From assembly GCA_029204225.1 (NCBI GenBank), contig CM055093.1:33057777-33121776 (forward strand): a stretch of 64,000 nucleotides of DNA, read 5' to 3'. The DNA comes from Diphasiastrum complanatum (lineage: Eukaryota > Streptophyta > Lycopodiopsida > Lycopodiales > Lycopodiaceae). Under the pieces are notes generated by a model that saw only the letters and a list, made by a program, of their open reading frames with translations, made no database searches and was not told the DNA's origin. Made by a program: the position numbers and the translations under genes. Below, one piece after another: positions 11,681 to 23,330 of the stretch (its first letter is position 1; each line of letters starts with the position of its first letter).

Positions 11681-11806
11681 AGTTTCACAATTGAAGTGCA
11701 GCCAAAGTGCGTAAGATGCAGTGCATGTAAATCTAGGAAGAACAGTTTCAGAATTGAAGTGCAGACCAGGTGTGTAAGAGGCAGTGCATGTAAGCTTAAG
11801 GTCTGT
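11681..11806 (+). repeat. 63-bp imperfect tandem duplication in the NF-YB 3' region
   Basis: AGTTTCACAATTGAAGTGCA (from 11681) and AGTTTCAGAATTGAAGTGCA (from 11744) begin two similar ~60-bp units, each ending in GGCAGTGCATGTAA or GATGCAGTGCATGTAA. It probably lies in the 3' UTR. Confidence 0.8.
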
Positions 11807-13560
11807 ATTCATATGTGAATGTCGTAGCTCTATTGGAACACACTACGATGGTAGCCCTGCTCTGAGAAATGGATGTAAGTCTTGTTGAAACATTTTGGCT
11901 TTTGCATGCAACTCAGGGAATACTTTGAGATCATCCTAAAAGTACTTGGAACAGCAGGCGAAACTGGTCTTGCTCAAGAATGAAGCCGGTTGTGAACAGA
12001 ATTTTTTGACTTCGTATGCATTGCTGGACGGATTAGCCATGATTTTTGTAGATAAGCTACCTGGTGTCAATCACAATCTGTACCTGAAATTTCAGAGTCA
12101 TCTGCAAGTTGGGAAAACTGAGCCAAAGCAGTCTGAGTTAACAAGAATAATCACCACCAATTTAAGTGCAGTGCTTGATTCTTGACTGTATTGTAGATCT
12201 GATGCTTTACCATCTACATTATGCTGTTAGTAGTTAAAAATTACTTTAATTGTCAAGTCAGACCTGATATTCGTTCAGCATTTATTGCAGTTTTGTTCCA
12301 CGTACTCATCTATTGTTGGTAAGTCTGATGGAAAGTATGGAGTCCTATCTGGATGGAATCTCAAAAGTATCTTATTATTCTGCTAGAAACTTTAGGTTGC
12401 ATTTTCTAGAGGTCCTTTGTAGTAACTTTTATGTAATGTTTTGCTTGCACTTTGTAGAATGACTACCAATTTCAGCAGCTTTTGTTTTGGACCTCCATTG
12501 CAAGAATTAGATGGAATCTGTGAAACAGTAGCATGAAGGCCTGGTGGCAATGATAAGAGTTCTGAGACTTGGATTGACAATGAGTATGACCTCAAAGTAT
12601 GTGAGACATGCTTGACATTTGTGCGTGAATCGTCAAGAAGACATGCAAGGTGGAAATAAGGAAGGAAAGGTGGCTGCAAGGCTCAAGCAGTAGATGCAGA
12701 CACAACAATTGTGGATGGAGAAAGAGATGGGGTGGATAAGATGATCATAACCAAACAGATGCGAAAGTTTTTGTTTGAATTTGTAATTTGAATAAAATCA
12801 ATTCTTCAGTAGGAACTTATAGTGCTTGTTCCCTTTCTGTTAAGGATGTAATAAATGAATCATGAAGGTTTTGTCATTTTTATAACATTAATTGTTGCAA
12901 ATTACTAGCCTAAGGGAGCTATTATGAAAGGTCCTGCTACATTGGTCTCAGCAAAGGGCTAAGCACCAGAGACAGTGGAATGAGCAAAGAGGAAGTAGTG
13001 TGAGGAAAAGACATCAAGAAGAAAGCAAGCACAGTCACACGATCCACATGAGGTAGAGGTTCTGATCTCTCATGTAGTAGAGACGTGTAGATGGGCTACA
13101 TTATATTGCAGATTCAGTACAGGTGGAACTTTCCAGATAGTTCACAATATTTTGTAGATGCAGCAGAGGACTATGCAGAGAAGCCACAAATTACATCAGT
13201 TGAGAAAGGGAATTCTCTAGATGGGTCACACAATGTTCTGGTTATAGGAGAGGTTCAAATTTCGCTTGACAAGGCTGAGGTTCATACATCTGAGATTCAA
13301 GAGGAGTTACTATTACATAATTTTCTCGATACAACAAAGCTTAGAAACCCGTTCTGACCCTTTTGGGCCAGAACATACTGTACGTTCCATACAGTACGTT
13401 CGGGAACGCACTGCTGGAATGTTTTTTTTTTTAAATATAAAAAAAAGAGGTATTAAAGCACCTGCTGCCCGCATCTTCCTTCGTTTTGACAGATTCATCT
13501 TGATATGCGAGCAATCTGTAGAGTTTTCTTTGAAGATCTTGTTGTATCTGTTTATCTAGC
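11807..13560. other. No gene recognised; downstream of NF-YB
   Basis: Non-repetitive DNA with short frames only, the longest about 95 codons, none with recognisable motifs. An AATAAA-containing word (12789-12794) is a possible distant polyadenylation signal. Around 13365-13420 the words GTACGTTCCATACAGTACGTTC-like and GTTCTG...CAGAAC form small direct and inverted repeats. Confidence 0.4.
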
Positions 13561-13574
13561 CAGAATCAATCTTC

Positions 13575-14500
13575 CAATTCGTATTTATATCAGTTTCTTA
13601 TGCTTTATGTTAGCCATAATTAGTTTGGTAATAAAAAAAAAACTGCCCCATATTAGTGTTAAAAAATCTCAGTTACTACCTTGTTCCAGGCCCTCTTTTC
13701 AGCACACTGCTCTTAAGTGCATCAATGGGCCTTGAGAGCAGCCGATTCTGTAGTAGCTATACTAGTTCCTGTGGTCTGCTTCAAAAATCAGCAACTTCCA
13801 GCTTGAAAATAGGACCTGTACCTTGTGTAATTAGCACCTGCCAGGTCAGTGTGACTAGCTATTATTTCAGCTTCTTGCTGCACATCTGTTCTAGAAGCTA
13901 AACTAGTTGTTCTGGTCTGTTAAAAAAGCGGCAACTTAGAGCTTGAAAATAGGCATTGAAGTAGTTAATGAGGCAGATTCTGAGTGCCTGTTGATACTAC
14001 ATGTAGAAACAACTGTGGAAGAACTTCATACTTGGGCAGTGGGCTCTCCAAACTAGGCTGTAATCTAAACTGCTGGTTATCCATGCCCATTGCCATAAGT
14101 CAGCCATCAGCGAATTAGAAATTATTCATTTTCTTAAATGAGATGCCACCAGCTTAGGCTCCGTGAAGACAGGCAAAGTCATCCTGATTTTCAATTCGTA
14201 TTTATATTAGTTTCTTAGGCTTTATGTTAGCCATAATTAGCGTGGTAATCTGTGGTCTGCTTCAAAACCCAACAACTTCCAGCTTGAAAATAGGAACTTT
14301 ACACCTGCCAGGTCAGTGTGAATAGCTATTATTTCAGCTTCTTGCTGCACATTTGTTCTAGCAGCTAAACTAGCTGTTCTGATTTGTTAAAAAAGCAGCA
14401 ACTTAGCTGCTTGAAAATAGGCTCTGTAATTCAGCTGATTAGCAGTTGCCAGGTCAGCATGAACAATTATTATAATGGCCTCTAGCTGCAACAACCACAG
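13575..14500 (+). repeat. Diverged direct duplication of a ~300-bp unit
   Basis: Text beginning CAATTCGTATTTATAT at 13575 and again at 14192 runs in parallel: TTTATGTTAGCCATAATTAG, GTGGTCTGCTTCAAAA, AACTTCCAGCTTGAAAATAG, CACCTGCCAGGTCAGTGTGA, and GCTATTATTTCAGCTTCTTG occur in both. The first copy has an additional ~100 bp near 13640-13745. A third, weaker echo (TTGCCAGGTCAGCATGAACA) starts near 14448. No coding potential was found. Confidence 0.8.
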
Positions 14501-14979
14501 CAATAGATTGTAACTCACTTTGCTCTTGTCAGCAAGCTACTGAATGCATTTGTTTGAGGCCTATTTTTTCGACCACAATCAGGTGCTATCAAAATAATAC
14601 ATCATCACTAGATGCATGCTCTTTCATCATGTAAAATCAGCCTTCAAAGTTGCTTGTGTACTATTTTCTGACATTTGATATGTATGCGTATGCTACATGC
14701 ATGTACTTCTTTCAAAGATGAGTTTACTGCCGGGGCTTCAAAGTTTGTCATAGCATATCATTTGTTTACAATCATGGCTATTACTCCATTGGGTGCTGCT
14801 TTAGTCACTGGTTATAGTAAACGAGAAGGCCCAAACTATGCATTATGAAAGTACACCCTTCAACAAAAAGACATGAGAAATAGTTATAAGTGATTAAATT
14901 AGGCTTATCATGGTTCTGAAGTCTAGAAAATTTTTGATTGAAGGTGCAAGGCTTCTTAGGTAACGATCGGTTTTTCTGT

Positions 14980-16130
14980 CAAAGCCAGCATTATTCCACA
15001 TCTAAGAGCTTGTAAGACTCTCAAAGGAGCTTGGGATGTTCTCTGAGAGTGCCAATTAATCTCTGAGTCCTGTCTGCAAGAATCAAACTACACAAATTTT
15101 ATGATGATTGGAGGTAAATCAACCCATGACTATCTCATGAAGATGAAGGATACCAGAGATTAACCAGCAACAATTGGAGATGTGAGTCTGAGAATTTTGT
15201 CAATGTCACTGTAATGGGATCAGTGCAAACTTACCAACCCCATGTAGCCCAACGTTCAGAAGAAAAGAACCTATCACCTCTGATGACCTTGCAGGGTTAT
15301 TTTTTCAAGCGAAGACTTCACAGGCTCGATAGTCTCTCTGGCTCAATTGGGCTCAAGATCTGTATTTTTCACAATCGTGTGGTAGATGTTGAAAAGGGCT
15401 TTTGCTTTTTCACAAGAAGAATCTGCCTTATTCACTTAGCAAAAACATTATTGTCATTATTGAGGCAAAAAGGATAACTGGGCTAGTTATTAGCATGCTG
15501 TAAAAAGCAATTCAATCTCAAGACAATCAAAGAAGCCTAAAATTATGATAAAAATCCCAAGTTGTTATTTCAGCTTTTGTTGCATGTGACAATGCTAGTG
15601 ACACATGTTGGATGGATTAGCTACATAGGGTATGTGATCAAGGAATTGTTATATTCTTTGTAAAAACTAATCTGTGTTTACTAGGATTGGATACTAAAAG
15701 AGTCAAGTTGTCACCCCAAAAATATAGACATAGTATATGGATAGTTAAAAATATAAAAGTTCAACGTAGATTGTCATCTAGTGAGGTCGAGTACAAAGCT
15801 CTTACACATTGCACAAAGGAGATGATATGGATCAAGAGGATGTTCAAGGATCTTCACTTGCTGGATTTTTCAGAGAGCCTAATCATCTTTTGTGACAATC
15901 AATCAGCCCAAAGGTTGGCAACCAATCCTATCTTTCATGCTAGGAGCAAGCATATTGAGGTGCAATATCATTTTGTGAGGGAGCAAGTCATTGCAAGGAG
16001 GTGGAGTTTCAACGTGTGTTCTCAAGGGAATGTGTAGTTGATATTTTCACCAAAGCATTGGGGAAGGACTTGTTCATGAAGCATAGGACATCACTTGGAG
16101 TGTTTTCAAAGTCCATGCTAAAACTAGTTG
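14980..16130 (+). pseudogene. Copia gag and RNase H remnants of element C
   Basis: The gag part spans about 14980-15310: LKGAWDVL, then THDYLMKMKDTRD, then a TLQGYFF block, with stops and frame changes. The integrase and reverse transcriptase are gone. The RNase H part spans 15687-16110, with the copia signature SSSEVEYKAL (family SSxEAEYxAL), FCDNQSAQRLATNP, ARSKHIEVQYHFVREQV, then after a stop VDIFTKALGKDLFMKHRTSL, the usual C-terminus of copia pol. Together with the LTR directly downstream this is an internally deleted element whose 5' LTR is not visible. Confidence 0.8.
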
Positions 16131-16139
16131 AAGAGAGAG

Positions 16140-16771
16140 TGTGAAAGATTCAACTAATTTGATCATATTTGCTATATTTTCATATTTGGCAAATTGAGGC
16201 CAACTTTGTTGTAGACTTATAGTTTGACTTTTCAAAGTTCATTAGTCTAAATTTCATTTGAATAAACACTTTTTGAAAGTGTGGGAAAGTTAGAAGTCGA
16301 GTTTTGAGTAGATTCAAATTTAAATGTTGGGTACTTTGAATCTAGACCTAAAAATAGTAGGGTTAGCATTTTGGAGAGAAAACCAAGTGGCCAAATAGGG
16401 CTTGGACCTGTTATAAAAGGAGGAAACTCGTGGAGAGACACATATTCTCTCTTCATGCTTATACATGGTTCTCTTGGGTTCTAATATCCATTGGTGCACT
16501 ATACTTGTGATTGCATGCAATTCTATGTGTAGAATGATCTATATTTGTTATTTTTGGATCCAGACGTGTGAAATACAGTAGCTTGCTGGTTTTGTACGGA
16601 TAGCAACAATACTTTATCATTTGATTCATATTTGATCAAGTTCTAGAGTTTGCATCTCATCTTGTGTGTAGATGTTGATTTTTTTACATTGGTGAGATTG
16701 GTAAAGTATCTTCTTTTGTAACCCAAGATCTTTTTATGGATTGGATTATAAATAATCTGAAATCCTTCACA
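16140..16771 (+). repeat. 3' LTR (632 bp) of copia element C
   Basis: It starts TGTGAAAGATT directly after a purine tract (GAAGAGAGAG, 16130-16139) and ends AATCCTTCACA, so the two ends form an 10-of-11 inverted repeat with TG...CA termini. A TATA box (TATAAAAG, 16412-16419) lies in the middle, as expected for an LTR promoter. It follows the pol C-terminus by about 20 bases. Confidence 0.85.
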
Positions 16772-17683
16772 TTAGGCACTGTATCAATTAAGATTAAGAT
16801 TTTAAGATTAGTGGGACTAATGTAAAGGTTCTTTATTTTGAATGGAGCGAGAGAGGACAATGCAATATCGCATTTTTGTGCCTATGATAGACAAATAATG
16901 CTCTAAAATAATTCAATCATACAAAATTTGAAGTTTTCATAGATTCACACACTACATAACAAAAGAAGTTTTTTTTTTTTTTGCATTCTACACTAGTTTT
17001 TATTATTTCATAAATGTTATACACTATAATAGAGTAACTCACGAAATCAAAATGTAAACTAAGAATTATGCTTATTGATTTTCAATATAGGATCACATTG
17101 AATTTTTCAATGGCATATTTGGGCCAACTTGGAATAGAAAAGAGATTACAATTGTTGAAATACAATTTTTTTAGAATTGTACGTACAAAATCAATGAAGT
17201 CTAATTGTGATTGAATACATCAAAATCAAAAAACAAGGTGAACAAGCATGAAGGGCAAAGAATGTCAACCATCTCAATGTTTTCAACTGTCCAAGTTCCA
17301 GCAATGTCCCCTGCCTCCCAAAAGGGTGGCCTTCAAATTTCATTCAAGGCTACTAGTTTTGAATCGTGTTCTTCAAATGATTTGTTCTTTGAACAAGTTA
17401 CAACTTTATCCCATCACATAAGTCAACACCAAGAATTTGTCATCAAGAGCAAGTGTAACATGTCAAAAAGTATTTACGTTTGATGATTAAGTTAGAATTT
17501 ATTTGAAGGTCGAGGTGCTTTGCAACCTAAAAGCGAGCATCCCTCTCTTCCCACCAGTTGCAATTTGTGGGAGGAGAGAAATGTGTGTGTGTGTGTGTCC
17601 TCTCTCTCCCAACCACATCGTGACATGTGTGTGCACGCATACACACACAACCACAAAAGGGAAAGATGTGGGCTTCTTTTGAA

Positions 17684-17686
<3 letters not shown>
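16772..17686. other. No gene recognised
   Basis: AT-rich DNA with a poly-T run near 16970. A 90-codon plus-strand frame at 17211-17483 has no motif I recognise. A (GT)n run of about 9 units lies at 17583-17598. Confidence 0.4.

Positions 17687-17730
<44 letters not shown>
17687..17730 (+). repeat. (AG)n microsatellite
   Basis: About 22 AG units without interruption. Confidence 0.97.
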
Positions 17731-17732
<2 letters not shown>

Positions 17733-17879
17733 TTGTGTATGATCTATGGTTTTGTGATAGATGAGTAGAAACACTACATACTGAATATTATGTGCAAAAT
17801 AAAATTGCAAGCAATAATGTAGTTGAGATGGAAGACATTATAGTGGACAAGGAGCAATATACCACTATATCAAAAAAGA

Positions 17880-18150
17880 TTTCTATGACTATGATTGATG
17901 AAGGCTATTGACGTTGGATATAAAGGTGAGGAGTTGAATTAGATAGTGTCTTTTTGAGTCGATAATGATGAACATCTTCATAGAAACCACAACTAGAGGT
18001 CTATGGGATAAGCTAGGATCATTGTAACAAACAAGGTCCATGTTAAGAAATGTTATTCTTCAAAAGAAACTACATTTCTCACAATGAATGGCCTAAAGAA
18101 CAGAAGTGCATCATCGTTCTATGTTCACTCATGTATTCATGACACAGATA
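17880..18150 (+). pseudogene. Short copia gag remnant
   Basis: Read in three frames, the segment gives TTRGLWDKLGSL, then QTRSMLRNVILQKKLHFS, matching the copia gag (UBN2) pattern of W-x-x-L...K...L-x-L-K-x-x-L. Multiple stops are present. It may belong to an element truncated by the gypsy insertion next to it. Confidence 0.55.
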
Positions 18151-18939
18151 TGTAATGACCATGACAAAGGGCCCATTTGAAGATCTAATATTCCCTAATG
18201 CAAACTCAAGACATGCCCCTGAGTATAGCAAGTGCCGTCAAAAATATATTGTACAAGCTAATTTCTCTACGTGTGGCTACTCAGCTAACCCAAGTAGCCG
18301 GCTACGGGACAAGTGCCCGACTGATAAGTCAATGATGGGTCACGTCCCGGTCACAACCAAATACAATAAATCTAATTAATTGTACACTAATTACAATATC
18401 ACATTTAAAGCTTATGCAACTGAATCAGACTAAACCTGATTTTCAACTCAACTGTGTGGTAAAGATGTTCAGGTCCTATTTGACACTGGGTTCTCTCATA
18501 ATGTGTTGAATCCAACTTTGGTACGGAAGTTAGATATGAATACTCAACCATCCCAGTACCAGTACACAATGGAAATGGCTGATGGAAAGGGTACAAGATT
18601 TGGGATAAGAGAAGATTGTGGGCATTCCACTAACTATACAAAGTTACACCGAAGAGTTGGATTTTGAGATAACACGGCTTGTGCGGTTTGATGTGGTGTT
18701 GGCACACAATGCAGAAGCCACACATAGCTTGGGATACTCATGTGTATGAGTTACAGTTTGATGGTGTGATGCATTCCCTTCGGGGTGAGTGGGATGTGCC
18801 TCCTGGACCGCTTGTTTTAGCTACACAGTTGTGTAGGATCCATTGTGAGTACATGTGTATTTGCTTTCTACTTGATATGTCTACTAATACTAGCCAGAGT
18901 AGTATGCAGTATGTGCAAACCAGTACTATTGCCAATTTG

Positions 18940-20380
18940 AATCAAGGGATTAGGAAAGAGTTTTCAGATGTGTTCATAGACGATCTTCCATCTGTTTTAC
19001 CTCCTAAGAGGAATATTGAACATAAGATTGAATTAACACCCAGATCATGTCCTGTCAATAGACGTCCTTACAGAATGAGTCTTAAGGAGGAAGAGGAAGT
19101 GAGACATATGGTCGATAATTATCTGGCCAAGGGGCATATACGACCTAGTTATTCCCCTTTTGTCTCTCTGACCATTCTTGTAAAAAAGAAGGATGGATCA
19201 TGGCGTTATTATAATTAACAATTGAATTCAGTATAGACAAGAGACAGTAAATTCAAATCTAAAAATCTGATAATAAAGCCAGTACATAAGATGATGGTGC
19301 TATCCAATCCGTGCACCCTAGAGAAGGGCTTCAATGGCGATCTCGAATAGACTTTTGACGACTGATCTACAATAAACAGAATGCTCCAACTGCTAAGGAA
19401 TGCTTCTCAATGTGGTAGCTATATAGTAGCGACCACCATCAGAGAGAGCAAACAGCCAAGTGTCAAAAGTGTGTTTTCGCATAAGGAGTCGAAAGGCCAA
19501 ATGATGAAGAGGCCGTACCGTCGGGGCCCTGCCGTTTGGGGGCTCTACCTCCCAAACCCCCCGCTGGGGGGTTACCAACCTCCGGACCCCCTGTTTCTCG
19601 GGGTGCTCCACCCCCCGAACCCCTCGGACCCTGCATTGGGGGGCTCTGCCCCCCAAACCTCCCGGACCCCCTATTTCTCGGGGGCTCTGCCCCCCGAACT
19701 CCCCGGACTTCCTGCTATGCAATCCAGCCATCTCATAATCATCATGGTCTCACATTAGACCTCAACTAACAACCGTGCTCAATTATGGCTTCTCCTCATA
19801 ACGGGGGCCTTACAGATTTGAGCTCACGATTAACTAGTGACTACTAAACTAAGAGGTGAACGTCTAGTTAGTCTAACAGGCGTATGTGTGTGGATTATCG
19901 AGGTTTGAACAAGATAACGGTCAAACATCGATATCTTATGCCACATATAGATGATTTGCTTGATGCCTTGTCAGATGCCATTGTGTTCAGTAAAATAGAC
20001 TTACAAAGTGGATACCATCAGGTTAGAGTTCATGAAGAGGATGTACACAAGACTGCCTTCAAAACTCGGTTCGATCACTATGAGTATCTTGTGATGTCAT
20101 TTGGGTTGACTAATGCCCAAGCTACATTCATGAAGATGATGAATGAAGTAAAAAAAGTGGTTAAAAAGAAAATTGAGTATCTTGGTCATATAGTGTCTGC
20201 TGATGGAGTGAGGCCAGATCCAAAGAAGGTTGATGTGATTGTTGCGTGGCCAGCTGATTTGACAGCACTCCGTTCTTTTCTTGGATTGGCAATATTCTAT
20301 AGAAAATATCTTAAGCAATGCTTTTATATTGTAGCAACTTTGATTGATTTGACTCAAAAATATAGATTCAGTGAGTGAAC
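18940..20380 (+). pseudogene. Gypsy reverse transcriptase, interrupted and missing its catalytic block
   Basis: The first part (to 19206) reads EFSDVF, VNRRPYRMS, YSPFVS, ILVKKKDGSWR; the enzyme resumes at 19884 with MCVDYRGLNKITVKHRYLMP, LFSKIDL-like VFSKIDLQSGYHQV, then FGLTNAQATFMKMMNEV. Sequence then jumps to KKKIEYLGHIVSADGVRPDP. The family normally has about 55-60 residues between these two points, including the Y-x-D-D catalytic pair, so that block was deleted. Two independent lesions therefore kill the polymerase. Confidence 0.85.
19207..19878. mobile_element. 672-bp insertion in the gypsy RT with 5-bp target duplication
   Basis: The RT codons for DGSWR end at 19206 with GGCGT, and GGCGT recurs at 19879-19883 just before the RT resumes; this is a 5-bp target-site duplication. 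Read on the minus strand the insert starts TGTTAGACTAACTAG, so a solo LTR in reverse orientation is likely, although the other end (TATAATA) is not a standard CA. Its middle (about 19515-19710) holds a GC-rich ~40-bp unit repeated about four times, each with a self-complementary GGGGGCTCTGCCCCCC core. Proline/glycine-rich frames through it are repeat artefacts. Confidence 0.7.
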
Positions 20381-20459
20381 TGAACTGCACCAAGCAAGCT
20401 TTGATCAGCTAAAATAAGCTATTGATGAGTGCGTCACTCTAAAAATTGTAGACCCTCAA

Positions 20460-20800
20460 AAGCCCTATGTTATATATATGGATGCGAGTGATATTGCTTT
20501 GGGAGCTGTTCTGATGCAAGAGGGTAGACCTGTGGCCTTTGAGAGCAAGAAGCTCAACCCTGCTCAGAAAAATTATCCAACTCATGAAAAGGAGTTGTAT
20601 GCCATAGTTCATGCATTAAAGACATGGAGGCATTATCTGTATGGATCGGAATTTGAGGTATTCATCGATTATGATACCTTGAGATACTTTTGGAAGTAGC
20701 CAGACCTTAGAGGCCGACAAGCCAGATGGTCTGAGCTCATGCAAAAATTCCTAATGGAGATTCGGTACAAGAAAGGTCTCGAGAATCGTGTGGCGCACTA
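20460..20800 (+). pseudogene. Gypsy RNase H remnant
   Basis: The frame 20478-20699 gives MDASDIALGAVLMQEGRPVA, FESKKLNPAQKNYPTHEKEL and ALKTWRHYLYGSEFEV, the RNase H of gypsy pol. A TAG ends it at 20697-20699, where the family normally has a glutamine (YFWxQ pattern), and recognisable sequence continues past the stop (ARWSELMQKF). Confidence 0.85.
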
Positions 20801-22293
20801 TCTCGTGTGGTGTATCAGATGTCCTTTGTAGTCATTGAAAATGACTTATTGTCTAAGATAATAAAGGCTCAACAGGAAGATCCTCACTGTAAGAAAGTGG
20901 AACAAGAGGTGAGTCATAGCTATGCAGAGTCTCAAGAGGAGAGCTCTTCTACCTTGGTTTGCACTTATCTTAAGTATTCCATAGAAGATGGAATAGTGAT
21001 GAGAATGGCAAGGCTCTTATTCCAGCTTGTGAGGTGCTACGAAAGAAGATCTTGCATCTCTATCACGATAGTCCTAGTGTTGGTCATCCTGGTGTGGATA
21101 GGACCTATGAGTTGATACGACGTAACTTTTGGTGGTCTGGACTTAAGAAAGAAGTAAACCATTATGTGACATAGCTTTAAGTGTCAAGTTAATAAGGCTG
21201 AAAGGATTAAAGTGTCTAAATTATTACGCCCATTACCTATACCAGAAGGAAGATGGGTGAGTATTTTCATGGAATTTATTACATGTTTACCACATACGTA
21301 GTAGCAACTTAATGCTATCCTAGTTGTGGTTGACAAAATCACTAAAATGACTCATTTTATCCCAACTAGTAATAAGATTGATGCACCTCATAGCGGCTGA
21401 TTTGTTTATACAACATGTACTCAGACTTCATGGATTACCTAGATCCATTGTGTCTAATAGGGATTCTTGTTTTACTGGCAATTTTTGGACTATAGTATTT
21501 GGAAAGTTAGAGGTGCAGTTGGGAATGAGCTGTTCTCATCCTGAAATAGATGAGCAGACTAAGAGAGTTAACCAAACCTTGGAAGATATGCTTAGGGCAT
21601 ATGTGAGTGAAAGGAAAACGGAATTGGAACGTTACCTACCATTGTTGGAGTTTGCCTACAATGATAGAAAGAATGCATCTACGGATGAGTCCTTTCGAGC
21701 TGAATTATGGTTTTAGACCAACCAGTCCAGTTACTATAGATATGCCTCATAAGACACCTAGTGCTATGGAAAATGTAAGAGCGGCGATGGATCGGGCAAA
21801 GACATATGCTGATCTAGATCGTATGCCAAGAGAGTTCGAGGAAGGAAATATGGTGTTTCTCAAGATTCCAAAAGACTCGAAAACTCTGAAGACAAGGAAG
21901 TGTTATAAGTTGTCACCTAGATACTGTGGACCTTGGAAAATTGTTAAAAAGATCAATAGCGTTGCTTATGAATTAGATTTGCCTGTTGGTTGTAAGGTTC
22001 ATCCTTTTTTTCATGTTTCATGCTTAAAGAAAGTTTTAGATGACGGTAAGAAACTTGTTGGCTGATGGCCTTGTTTTGTTTTAGGAGCATGGTGATGCAT
22101 GAATCAACAAGAGTACTGGAGTGGAGGTAGACGGTCGCGGAATCGTTTGCTCCATAAGTACTTGGTTGCATGGCATGGACGACCTCTCAGTGATGCTACC
22201 TGGAAGACCGCGCATGGGCTGCATGCACAGTATCTGGTGGAACCGAGTGGATGAATGGAACAAACAAAGGAGACAGAACTAGTAAGTCGAGAG

Positions 22294-22305
22294 GCTCTGT
22301 TACCA
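22294..22305 (-). other. Possible minus-strand primer-binding site
   Basis: GCTCTGTTACCA differs at one position from the reverse complement of the tRNA-iMet primer-binding site. It sits 40 bases after the gypsy chromodomain-like segment and would imply an LTR to its right (from about 22306) belonging to a minus-strand element. This conflicts with the plus orientation of element D, so it may be a separate junction or chance. Confidence 0.35.
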
Positions 22306-23330
22306 CTTGTTCGATCCGAACGGGAGGAAAGGAAATAGTGTGGAATAGCTTCTACCATGACGTAGGACCGATTTAAAAAACACATGTGTTCAATTACGGA
22401 ATGAAGAACTATGGTGCAAAGATTTTGCACTTGTTCCTCAGGCGTCAGAGACGACCGTAGATACAAAGGAGTCAGAGACATTCGTGATCTATCAGAGTGA
22501 GTAAATGAGCGCGTCAAGTAAGATAGAGTAATGCAATCAGATCACAACATACAAACATCTACGTAAGACATATATGAAAAAATGTTGTTTGTATATTACA
22601 TTAACTGCTTGAAATGGAGCAAGAGCAACAATTGTATGTTACAGATCTTTCTCTCTAATGCACACCGGCTAATGAGAGCTGGAGATGTATTTATACATGA
22701 CGATCTCGTTTGTTTACAAGATTTGATTTTAACTAATCCATATTTACAAGATTAGTTCAATTCTAAGTGTGTACTTGATCCTGCAATAGTGTATAACGAC
22801 ATCTGTACATGATTTGGATTTGAATTCTGCTTCAGGAGCGTGAAGTTGCGCCGTTTTAGAAGCCATAGTGAATCGCAATATTGGCTTGGCGGTTTGTAAT
22901 GGTCACAATGTATGTCGTAAGACGTAGCTTGTGGTTCCTTGCGGTTTTGGTCTTCACTTAAACTGTAAGGTTGACTTTCAGTTTGGTGTCATTTTCCTTC
23001 GTTGAAATCGTAGCCATTGCGGTAGTGGCATATTGCAGTTTTGTTGAGTCCTCGAATTGTTTTTCGTAATGTTGACTCAGTGCTGCCTTGGCGGTTCCTT
23101 TCGGTCCCTAAAGTGGCTCCTTGCGGTTTCCCTTGGGAGGTGCTTGCGGTGTGTCATAGCACGTAGAAACCTTAGTGGTGCTTGGCGGTTTGTCTTAGTG
23201 CGTAGAAAATCGTAGCATTGCGGTTTTCCTTGGTCTTCGTAGTTTTGACTTTGTAGTGCTTAACGACTTGTTGCCTTAGCACGTAGAAAACCGTAGGTGC
23301 TGTCTTTGGTATGCTGCGATTTCATTGCCG
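22306..23330. repeat. LTR-like region with recurrent TGCGGTTT / CGTAGAAA words
   Basis: No gene is visible. From about 22830 to 23310 the words TTGCGGTTT, TTGGCGGTTT, GCACGTAGAAA and ATCGTAG recur a dozen or more times at irregular spacing, like a degenerate short-period array. A TATA-like word (TATTTATACAT) lies near 22690. This is probably LTR or untranslated retroelement DNA. Confidence 0.5.

Larger units (their letters stand above)
18440..22260 (+). mobile_element. Decayed Ty3/gypsy chromovirus-like element D
   Basis: Domains appear in gypsy order (protease, reverse transcriptase, RNase H, integrase, chromodomain-like), all on the plus strand but in broken frames. Protease: LFDTGSSHNVLNP near 18475-18520. 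Reverse transcriptase: 18940-20380 with a 672-bp interruption. RNase H: about 20460-20800. Integrase: about 20830-21740, including HHCC-like HDSPSVGHPG. Integrase C-terminus: 21840-22060 (YCGPWKIVKKI, HPFFHVSCLKKVL). Chromodomain-like segment: about 22130-22250 (YLVAWHGRPLSDATWK). At least ten stops or frame changes make it inactive. The order integrase after RNase H excludes copia. Flanking LTRs were not delimited. Confidence 0.85.

Noticed and set aside
13365-13425. Inverted/direct GTACGTTC words as a MITE
   Set aside because: Too short, no terminal inverted repeats with target duplication could be set.
17499-17810. 103-codon minus frame with Ser-Leu runs
   Set aside because: Created by the (AG)n and (GT)n microsatellites.
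19381-19769. Pro/Gly-rich frames of 112-125 codons on both strands
   Set aside because: They arise from the GC-rich hairpin repeat inside an insertion.
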